NCBI GenBank assembly: GCA_002440045.1
Contig: DJRI01000035.1
Location: 1-15,523, forward strand
DNA length: 15,523 nt
Source: Ruminococcaceae bacterium UBA6364
Lineage (GTDB): Bacteria > Bacillota > Clostridia > Oscillospirales > Acutalibacteraceae
Direction of reading: 5' to 3'
Made by a program: the position numbers and the translations under genes. The notes beneath the pieces are model-generated. The model was not told where the DNA came from. It worked only from the letters and a program-made list of their open reading frames with translations, and searched no databases. The number at the start of each line of letters is the position of its first letter. The first letter of the stretch is position 1. Of the stretch, positions 1 to 5,346 are shown piece after piece.

Positions 1-48
1 GAGTTCGGCCCTCTTATGCTTAAACTTTTAATTTGTAAAGAAAAGCTT

Positions 49-1248
49 TCAATAATCTTCCATCAATAAAAAATCGGCAAGATGCACGATTTTTATACCG
101 TTGACATTTCCCGCGGCAAGCTCGTCAAGCGTAACTATATATTTTGGATAGTTGTCTCTGATTTCAAGAAGATTCTCGACCTCTCTGTCGGAGTCCTGCG
201 GCAGATTGCGGCATACCTGAACATAAACGCGTTCGTCACGCCGCACGGCAACAAAGTCGATTTCTTTTGCGGCATTTTTTCCGATATAAACGTCATAGCC
301 CTTTCGCCGAAGCTCAAAATACACAATGTTTTCAAGCATTGCCGCCACGGATTTCGGGTTAAAGCCCATTATGCAGTATTTTAAAGAAGCATCTGCAAGA
401 TAGAACTTTTCCTGCGTTTTAAGGACGGTTTTGCCTTGCATATCGTACCGCCTGCAGCGGTAAATTACAAACGCTTTTTCAAGCCATTCAAGGTAGTTAT
501 AGACGGTTTCAACAGAAAGAGAACGCCCCTTGCTCTTCATAAACTTAACAATTGCGTTGGCGGAAAAGGTTTTGCCGACGTTTTCTATAATATATTTTAC
601 CACACGGTTAAAAAGGTCAAAATTTGTGATGTTGCGGCGCTTTGTGATGTCGCTTGTTATGACCGAATTATAAATTCCTTCAACAATTTGATATGAAGAG
701 CGCTCATCAAAATCCCCGAGTGCGACCACGGGGAAGCCGCCCATACGGATATAATCGTTCAAAAGCTCTTTCGGCGTTTTGCTGCTTTCTTTTTTAAACT
801 CAAGATATTCGGAAAAAGACAGCGTAAATACGGGAATAAGAATATAGCGACCCGTTAAATAGGTAGAGATTTCGCCCGACATCAGCTTTGAGTTAGAGCC
901 TGTCACATAAATGTCGGCGTCGGTATCCTCCAAAAGACTGTTGACCGCCTTTTCCCAGCCGTTAACCTCCTGCACTTCGTCAAGCAGAAGATAATAGCGG
1001 CCGCTGTCGGTCATTTTTTCTTTTATATTTCGGTACATCTGCTTTGAAGTCAAGCCGTCGTCAAGCTCTTCCGAAGTGAAGCGCATTTGAATTATATGCT
1101 CAGAGAGGACACCGCTTTTTAAAAGGTCGTCTTTAAGCATATCCAAAATAGTCGATTTTCCGCAGCGGCGGATTCCCGCAAGAATTTTTACAAGCGAAAT
1201 ATCGCGGTAGGTTCTTAAAATATCCAAATAATACGGTCTTGTTATCAC
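49..1248 (-). CDS. AAA ATPase with C-terminal DUF4143 domain (AAA_14 family)
   Basis: A predicted cytoplasmic ATPase of 399 aa, the usual length for AAA_14/DUF4143 proteins. The Walker A motif GIRRCGKST lies at residues 25-33, Walker B YYLLLDEVQ at 85-93, and a sensor-like stretch VTGSNSKLMSGE at about 115-126. The C-terminal half is DUF4143-like and carries KEIDFVAVR near residue 330 followed by a strand VYVQVCR, which recalls a degenerate PD-(D/E)xK nuclease fold. The cellular role of the family is not established; many members sit in accessory regions. The start is GTG, chosen because AAGGAGG lies 5-7 bases upstream. The gene is separated from comF by about 120 bp and has its own strong promoter with tandem inverted repeats, so it is probably regulated separately. 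The family call is firm, the function unknown. Confidence 0.93.
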   Translation of the reverse strand: MITRPYYLDILRTYRDISLVKILAGIRRCGKSTILDMLKDDLLKSGVLSEHIIQMRFTSEELDDGLTSKQMYRNIKEKMTDSGRYYLLLDEVQEVNGWEKAVNSLLEDTDADIYVTGSNSKLMSGEISTYLTGRYILIPVFTLSFSEYLEFKKESSKTPKELLNDYIRMGGFPVVALGDFDERSSYQIVEGIYNSVITSDITKRRNITNFDLFNRVVKYIIENVGKTFSANAIVKFMKSKGRSLSVETVYNYLEWLEKAFVIYRCRRYDMQGKTVLKTQEKFYLADASLKYCIMGFNPKSVAAMLENIVYFELRRKGYDVYIGKNAAKEIDFVAVRRDERVYVQVCRNLPQDSDREVENLLEIRDNYPKYIVTLDELAAGNVNGIKIVHLADFLLMEDY

Positions 1249-1273
1249 GGTATTGCCTCCTTATTATATAATC

Positions 1274-1302
1274 AGTATACCCAAAAACTTTCTGCTTGTC
1301 AA
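1274..1302 (-). promoter_or_regulatory. Sigma-A promoter of the DUF4143 ATPase gene
   Basis: Read on the minus strand there is a perfect -35 box TTGACA (1297-1302), a 17-bp spacer and a -10 box TATACT (1274-1279). This leaves a leader of about 20 bases before the GTG start. The -35 box lies in the loop of the first inverted repeat and one repeat arm lies in the spacer, so a protein bound to the repeat would cover the promoter. Confidence 0.85.
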
Positions 1303-1351
1303 AAGTTTTTGCTGAAATTTCGTAAAAACTTTCTGATTTACACAAGTTTTT
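1283..1351. repeat. Tandem pair of identical inverted repeats in the ATPase promoter
   Basis: The palindromic arms AAAAACTT and AAGTTTTT, separated by 12 bases, occur twice: 1283-1290/1303-1310 and 1324-1331/1344-1351. The copies are exactly 41 bp apart, close to four helical turns, and also share TCTG after the left arm. The 12-base centres otherwise differ. Only the right copy (closer to the gene) holds the -35 box. The layout suggests paired operators. The arms are too AT-rich to act as an intrinsic terminator for comF. Confidence 0.7.
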
Positions 1352-1371
1352 CGGGTCAAATGCCGCCGCAT

Positions 1372-2112
1372 TTATCGCTCCGGCTTTTTATAGCTCTTTT
1401 TCACTGTTGTCGCAGTAAGGCAAAACACCTCGTCCGCGCCCGCAATCAGCAGTGTTTTTGCGCACTCGTTAAGCGTTGCGCCGGTTGTTTTAACGTCGTC
1501 GCAAAGAAGTATGCGCGCGTGTTTTATAAAAGGCAAAGCATCTTCTTTAACTGCAAAAACGCCGAGGACGTTTCCGCTTCGCTCGTATTCTTTAAGAGTA
1601 TGTTGCTGCGAGGTTTCAAAAATTTTTTCGAGCGCGTCTTTAAGGGGTATTCCCGTTCTTTTTGAAACGCCCGCGGCAAGAAGCTGCGCCTGATTAAAGC
1701 CGCGTTTCTTTTCGTCTTTTTTCGTCATCGGCACATACGCGGCAAAGTCAAACGAATACCCTGAAAACCGCTCAAAAAAACACTTTGCCATATCTTCGGA
1801 AAGCGACTCTGCAATGTGCGTTGCCTTTCCGAATTTAAGCTTTTTTACCGCAACGCCTGCCGCGCCCTCATAATAATAAGGCGAAGCGACGGCGGTGTAA
1901 AAGCTTTTGTGCTTTTTGCAAACGCAGTCGCTCTTTTTAAAGCCGCAAAGCATACAAATTTCGCCCGTTATTTCGTTTTTCGTTTCAAGGCAGCCTTTGC
2001 AGGCGGTTTCGTTTATTGCAATAACTCTGTCGCAAAACCTGCATCTCTGCGGAAAAAGCAGTTTAAGCGAAAGCTTTTTTGCCGATTTTAAAGATTTTTT
2101 AATGCTTTTCAT
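1372..2112 (-). CDS. comF: ComF family protein (zinc-binding phosphoribosyltransferase-like)
   Basis: ComF-type protein of 246 aa, a normal length. The N-terminal part carries cysteine pairs C24/C27, C38/C41, C53/C56 and C63/C65, as expected for the zinc-binding region of the family. The C-terminal phosphoribosyltransferase-like domain shows RGFNQAQ at 137-143 and the PRPP-binding loop DDVKTTGATL at 205-214. ComF proteins act in the cytoplasm during DNA uptake for transformation, probably helping internalised single strands pass to recombination proteins; in non-competent organisms the role is unclear. The ATG start lies one base after the recD2 stop codon, so the two genes are almost certainly co-transcribed and translationally coupled. 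No other competence gene is in the window. Confidence 0.95.
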   Translation of the reverse strand: MKSIKKSLKSAKKLSLKLLFPQRCRFCDRVIAINETACKGCLETKNEITGEICMLCGFKKSDCVCKKHKSFYTAVASPYYYEGAAGVAVKKLKFGKATHIAESLSEDMAKCFFERFSGYSFDFAAYVPMTKKDEKKRGFNQAQLLAAGVSKRTGIPLKDALEKIFETSQQHTLKEYERSGNVLGVFAVKEDALPFIKHARILLCDDVKTTGATLNECAKTLLIAGADEVFCLTATTVKKSYKKPER

Positions 2113-2113
2113 A

Positions 2114-4318
2114 TTAAAATGCCGATTTCAAAAAGTGCGGCAGCGCAGAATAGCGCTTTGATTTTTTATCGTTTTCGGTCATTTTTTTAATAAGCTCGCC
2201 GGAGCCTACGGTAATAAGCATATTTTTTGCGCGCGTAACGGCGGTGTATAAAAGGTTTCGGTAGGCAAGATTCGGCACAACCCCGAACACGGGGATTATA
2301 ACCGCGTTAAATTCGCTGCCCTGGCTTTTGTGCACGGTTATGGCATACGCCAAATCAAGGTCGCCCAAAAGCTCTGATGCAAGCTCCGTTTTTCTGCCGT
2401 CAAAATCGACCGTTACAATGCCGCTTTTTTGGTCAATATCTTTAATTATGCCTATGTCGCCGTTAAAAATGCCGACGCCTTTTTCATCTTTTGACTCCCA
2501 CTCGATGTTGTAGTTGTTTTTAATCTGCATAACCTTGTCGCCGGTTCTGAAGATTTTGGCGCCCAAAAACAGCTCGCTTTTTTGGGGGTCTTTGGGGTTC
2601 AGGGCTTCCTGAAGAAGCCTGTTTAAATTGACCGTGCCCGTTTCGCCTTTTTTAGAGGGGCAAATAACCTGAATATCCGAAAACGCGTCCCAATTATACG
2701 CCTTTTTAAGGCGCGACGCGCAAAGCTCCCTTACGGTGTCGGCGGTTTTTTGCGGCGAGGTGCGCTCAAGATGGAAAAAATCGCCGCCGTCGTTTGAAAG
2801 GTCGGGCATTTCGCCGCTTACTATTTTGTGGGCGTTTGTAATTATTTTGCTTGAAAGCGCCTGCCTGAAAACGTGCGAAAGCTCAACAACCGGCAAAACG
2901 TCGGAAACAATTAAATCGTGAAGCACATTGCCCGCGCCCACGGGCGGCAGTTGGTCGCTGTCGCCGACAAGCACAAGCCTGCACCCGAGCGGAAGCGCGT
3001 CAAGAAGGCTTGCAAAAACAGAAATATCGACCATTGAAAGCTCGTCTAAAATAAGCGCGTTGCAGTCGAGCGGATTTTGCAGATTGCGCCTGAAAACGGG
3101 CTTGTCGTCCTCGTCCCACTCAACCTCTAAAAGGCGGTGAATTGTTTTGGCTTCAACGCCCGTTACTTCGGTCATTCTTTTTGCGGCGCGCCCTGTGGGT
3201 GCCGCAAGCGCAATTTCAAGATGCTGACATTCAAAAACGTTTAAAATTCCTTTAATTGCGGTGGTTTTGCCCGTGCCGGGGCCGCCCGTGAGAATAAGAA
3301 GCCCTTTTGAAGCCGCCGTTAAAACAGCTTTTCTTTGAAGCTCTTCAAACACAATGCCGCTTTCTTTTTGGGCGCTGTCTATCATATCCGAAAGCGCGGG
3401 GGCTTTCGGCGGCGGAAAAGCCGCGATTATTGCCATTCTTTCGGCTATTCGCTTTTCGTCGTCATAAGACGAGGGCAAAAAGATAAATTCCGTGCCGTCA
3501 ATCACTTCGCTTTTAAGCTGAGCCGTTTCAATAAGGCGGTCGATTGTAATGTCGGCTTCGTCAAAGGTTATTTCAAGAAAATCCGCCGAGGGCTTTAAAA
3601 GCTTTTCGCGCGGAATGCAGGTGTGCCCGCGCGAGTTTCGGTTGTAGCGCATAATGTGAAGCACGCCCGCGCCGAGCCTGTAATCGGGCGAGGGCTTTTT
3701 TTCAAGAAGCGCTTCGACAGCCTCAGCTTTTTCAAATGAAATGCCTATTCCGAGCGTGCAAAGGGAATAAGGATTTTCTTTAACCTCGTTAACGGCGTTT
3801 ATGCCGCGCTTTTTAAAAATGCCTATGCATTCGGCGGGCGAAAATCCGTATTTTTCAAGCTCAAGCATAACCGTTCTTACGGCGTACTGCCGCTTGAAAT
3901 CCTCGTTCATGCTTTTCGCCTGCTCTTTTGAAATGCCCTTTATAAGCGAAAGCTTTTCGGGGCTGTTTTCTATTACGTCAAGCGTTTGGGCACCGAATTT
4001 TGCTATTAGCGCCGCCGCTTTTTTCGGGCCTATTCCGCGGATTATTCCCGAAGAAAGATATTTGAATATCTGGTCGGCGGTTTCGGGCATACAGCGCGAA
4101 AATGACTCGACTTTAAGCTGTCTGCCGAACGTCGGGTGCATTGTAAAAGAGCCTGTAAGCGTAACGGTTTCGCCCGCGGCGATTCCCGGCATAACGCCGA
4201 CAGCCGTAAAAAGCTCTGTCTCGGTTGAAAAATCAATAACGGTATAGCCGTTTGCGGCGTTTTGAAAAATAACGTCCTCGACTATTCCCGTAAGCGTAAC
4301 TTTTTCCGAAAGCTCCAT
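2114..4318 (-). CDS. recD2: ATP-dependent RecD2-type DNA helicase
   Basis: A 5'-3' superfamily 1B helicase of the RecD2 (RecD-like, RecBC-independent) type, 734 aa, full length. In order: an OB-like N-terminal domain (about 1-75); a helix-hairpin-helix region (about 80-190) with GIIRGIGPKKAAALIAKFG at 91-109; Walker A GGPGTGKTT at 345-353; Walker B LILDELSMVD at 422-431; motif III GDSDQLPPVGAGN at 452-464; and a C-terminal UvrD-like part with AITVHKSQGSEF at 659-670 and YTAVTRAKN at 691-699. All catalytic motifs look intact. RecD2 acts on DNA ends and stalled forks in repair and recombination. The ATG start is preceded by AGAGAGG. Its stop is one base from comF, a pairing that fits joint use in DNA processing. 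Confidence 0.97.
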   Translation of the reverse strand: MELSEKVTLTGIVEDVIFQNAANGYTVIDFSTETELFTAVGVMPGIAAGETVTLTGSFTMHPTFGRQLKVESFSRCMPETADQIFKYLSSGIIRGIGPKKAAALIAKFGAQTLDVIENSPEKLSLIKGISKEQAKSMNEDFKRQYAVRTVMLELEKYGFSPAECIGIFKKRGINAVNEVKENPYSLCTLGIGISFEKAEAVEALLEKKPSPDYRLGAGVLHIMRYNRNSRGHTCIPREKLLKPSADFLEITFDEADITIDRLIETAQLKSEVIDGTEFIFLPSSYDDEKRIAERMAIIAAFPPPKAPALSDMIDSAQKESGIVFEELQRKAVLTAASKGLLILTGGPGTGKTTAIKGILNVFECQHLEIALAAPTGRAAKRMTEVTGVEAKTIHRLLEVEWDEDDKPVFRRNLQNPLDCNALILDELSMVDISVFASLLDALPLGCRLVLVGDSDQLPPVGAGNVLHDLIVSDVLPVVELSHVFRQALSSKIITNAHKIVSGEMPDLSNDGGDFFHLERTSPQKTADTVRELCASRLKKAYNWDAFSDIQVICPSKKGETGTVNLNRLLQEALNPKDPQKSELFLGAKIFRTGDKVMQIKNNYNIEWESKDEKGVGIFNGDIGIIKDIDQKSGIVTVDFDGRKTELASELLGDLDLAYAITVHKSQGSEFNAVIIPVFGVVPNLAYRNLLYTAVTRAKNMLITVGSGELIKKMTENDKKSKRYSALPHFLKSAF

Positions 4319-4354
4319 TTTTGCACCTCTCTTGCTTTTATATAACTAACGTTA

Positions 4355-4383
4355 ATTGTATCATAAAAAAGCACATATTACAA
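4355..4383 (-). promoter_or_regulatory. Probable promoter of recD2-comF
   Basis: On the minus strand TTGTAA (4378-4383), a 17-bp spacer and TACAAT (4355-4360) form a reasonable sigma-A promoter about 35 bases before the recD2 start. It sits directly after the terminator of the upstream gene, where a promoter is needed. The palindrome TAACGTTA (4347-4354) lies just downstream of the -10 box. The -35 box matches consensus in only four of six positions. Confidence 0.55.
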
Positions 4384-4386
4384 CAG

Positions 4387-4420
4387 AAAAAAGGGCAAAA
4401 GCGCGCTTCTGCTTTTGCCC
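4387..4420 (-). terminator. Intrinsic terminator of the membrane-protein gene
   Basis: A perfect 10-bp stem GGGCAAAAGC/GCTTTTGCCC (4393-4402 with 4411-4420), an 8-base loop and, on the minus strand, six T residues immediately after the stem. It follows the stop codon of the 4457-4891 gene and separates it from recD2. Confidence 0.9.
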
Positions 4421-4456
4421 CGAGAGGGTGTTTAATAGAGTGTGTTTAATATGGCT

Positions 4457-4891
4457 TTATGCCGCGGCAGGGGCTTTGGGCTTTTTTAAAGCCAAAGCCG
4501 AAAGAACGAGAGATACCGCCGGCACAATAATTAAAATTACATAAAGCAGCGCGCCCGAATTAATAAAGAGCGAAAAGCCCGAAAACGGGAACGAGAACAA
4601 CAGCGTTACAAAGTAAATCGGCAATATATCGGCTGTTATTACGCCCGAGACTTTAAGAAGCCCCAAAACGGCGGAAACACACATCAGCGCCGCGAAAACG
4701 AGAAGGATTTTTGGAAAAACCTTTTCGCCCTTTGCAAGAACGGGCAGAAGAATAAGCGCCGCCGAGAACGTGATTGACAGAACAGCGCCCAAAACCGTGG
4801 CTGTGCCGCCGAAAACAGCGCATTCATAGTTTGAAGCGAACGCTCCGATATACAAAACAACAAACAGTGCCGGGAAAATGAATTTTTTCAC
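4457..4891 (-). CDS. Small four-helix integral membrane protein, unknown function
   Basis: A 144-aa hydrophobic protein that I do not recognise. Four probable membrane segments can be read: about 4-20, 30-53 (followed by AKGEK), 61-80, and a long hydrophobic stretch 88-135 that may cross once or twice. It ends in a short basic, Ala/Pro-rich tail KKPKAPAAA. It has no conserved catalytic motif that I can see. The start is GTG, chosen because AAGGAGGAG lies 5-6 bases upstream. The leader is unusual: a strong intrinsic terminator ends about 35 bases before the start codon, leaving no room for a promoter in between. Expression therefore depends on readthrough of that terminator, either from the promoter at 5169-5197 or from an AT-rich promoter-like element at 4987-5015. 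Confidence 0.8.
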   Translation of the reverse strand: MKKFIFPALFVVLYIGAFASNYECAVFGGTATVLGAVLSITFSAALILLPVLAKGEKVFPKILLVFAALMCVSAVLGLLKVSGVITADILPIYFVTLLFSFPFSGFSLFINSGALLYVILIIVPAVSLVLSALALKKPKAPAAA

Positions 4892-4917
4892 AAAACTCCT
4901 CCTTCAAATGAAGTAAT

Positions 4918-4963
4918 AAAAATGCAAAAAACCGCCCTGTATGAAGCGCCTACAGAGCGGTTT
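4918..4963 (-). terminator. Intrinsic terminator or attenuator before the membrane-protein gene
   Basis: A 13-bp stem (4929-4941 with 4951-4963) with a 9-base loop. In minus-strand RNA every position pairs, including one G-U; in plus-strand RNA that position is a C-A mismatch, so the minus strand is the functional one. The 3' arm runs into U-rich sequence (UUUUUUGCAUUUUU). It lies between a promoter at 5169-5197 and the gene starting at 4891, so it either ends a separate small RNA or attenuates the gene. Confidence 0.85.
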
Positions 4964-5162
4964 ATGACCGAAAAAAATATATAAAAATTTTAAAAAATCA
5001 ATTTTAAAAAATCAAGTTGCCTTTGAGTTTGTTTCGGTACCGCTATTAGCGCCGCCGCTCCTCATTTTAATGCGGCTTCGCAAATTTCCGTTTGTTTCGA
5101 CTCAACGGTTTTTGCCTTTAAAACACCGACGGCGAAAAACGCCGATACAGTTTTCGGTGTTC
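4926..5162 (-). ncRNA. Candidate structured RNA: riboswitch-like leader or stand-alone small RNA
   Basis: The transcript from the promoter at 5169-5197 would start near 5162 and run about 235 nt to the terminator. Visible structure in the minus-strand RNA: (1) an 8-bp stem 5154-5161/5122-5129 enclosing a hairpin CGGCG-UUUUU-CGCCG (5140-5144/5130-5134) with a 9-nt bulge; (2) a stem GCAAA..CCGUU / AACGG..UUUGC; (3) GCCGC/GCGGC around 5051-5076 followed by CGCU-AAU-AGCG; (4) a long-range match UUGAGU (5100-5105) with ACUCAA (5023-5028); (5) the 10-base repeat CGAAACAAAC at 5090-5099 and 5027-5036. An 8-bp match between 5151-5158 and 4967-4974 could close the whole domain. I could not match it to any riboswitch class I know. 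The absence of a credible ribosome binding site argues against a protein. Confidence 0.5.
4988..5015. repeat. Perfect tandem duplication of a 14-bp AT-rich unit
   Basis: The unit TTTTAAAAAATCAA occurs twice head to tail (4988-5001 and 5002-5015). On the minus strand the pair also gives a promoter-like arrangement: TTGATT (5010-5015), 17 bp, TAAAAT (4987-4992). It lies between the structured domain and the terminator. It may be chance in AT-rich sequence, a secondary promoter, or a U-rich linker in the RNA. Confidence 0.6.
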
Positions 5163-5168
5163 AACTAA

Positions 5169-5197
5169 ATATTAACACAGATGTTTGATTTTGTCAA
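5169..5197 (-). promoter_or_regulatory. Promoter of the candidate structured RNA
   Basis: On the minus strand there is a perfect -35 box TTGACA (5192-5197), a 17-bp spacer and TAATAT (5169-5174). The predicted start near 5162 falls right at the first base of the 8-bp stem at 5154-5161. It diverges from the lysS promoter, 72 bp away. Confidence 0.7.
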
Positions 5198-5269
5198 CAC
5201 TTTTTGATTTATTTCGTGTCAATATTGGTTTTTTAACGCTTTGAACGTCGGTGCGGCGCGCTTTCGCTC

Positions 5270-5298
5270 TTGACATTAATACTTTTATAATGTAAAAT
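5270..5298 (+). promoter_or_regulatory. Sigma-A promoter of lysS
   Basis: A perfect -35 box TTGACA (5270-5275), a 17-bp spacer and TAAAAT (5293-5298), giving a leader of about 40 bases before the lysS ATG. A perfect TATAAT also occurs at 5286-5291, but only 10 bp from this -35 box. The promoter lies downstream of the structured region at 4926-5162, so that region is not part of the lysS mRNA. Confidence 0.8.
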
Positions 5299-5346
5299 TA
5301 TTACTTGTATAAATTTGAAATTTTTTAGGTTGAAAAGAGTGAAATT

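Noticed and set aside
1..48. Possible terminator after the DUF4143 ATPase at the left edge
   Set aside because: There is no stem of more than a few bases followed by a T run on the minus strand. Any terminator must lie beyond the edge.
1283..1351. AT-rich inverted repeats as a terminator for comF
   Set aside because: The arms have one G-C pair each, no U tract in the right place, and overlap a near-perfect promoter.
5034..5044. Sequence CGGTACCGC on the plus strand resembling the T-box antiterminator motif (TGGNACCGCG), tempting as a lysS T-box leader
   Set aside because: The lysS promoter lies downstream at 5270-5298, no terminator with a U run exists on the plus strand between the motif and lysS, and no specifier-loop region is visible. 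GGTACC is a palindrome and fits either strand by chance.
5286..5291. Perfect TATAAT as the lysS -10 box
   Set aside because: It is only 10 bp from TTGACA at 5270-5275. TAAAAT at 5293-5298 has the correct 17-bp spacing.
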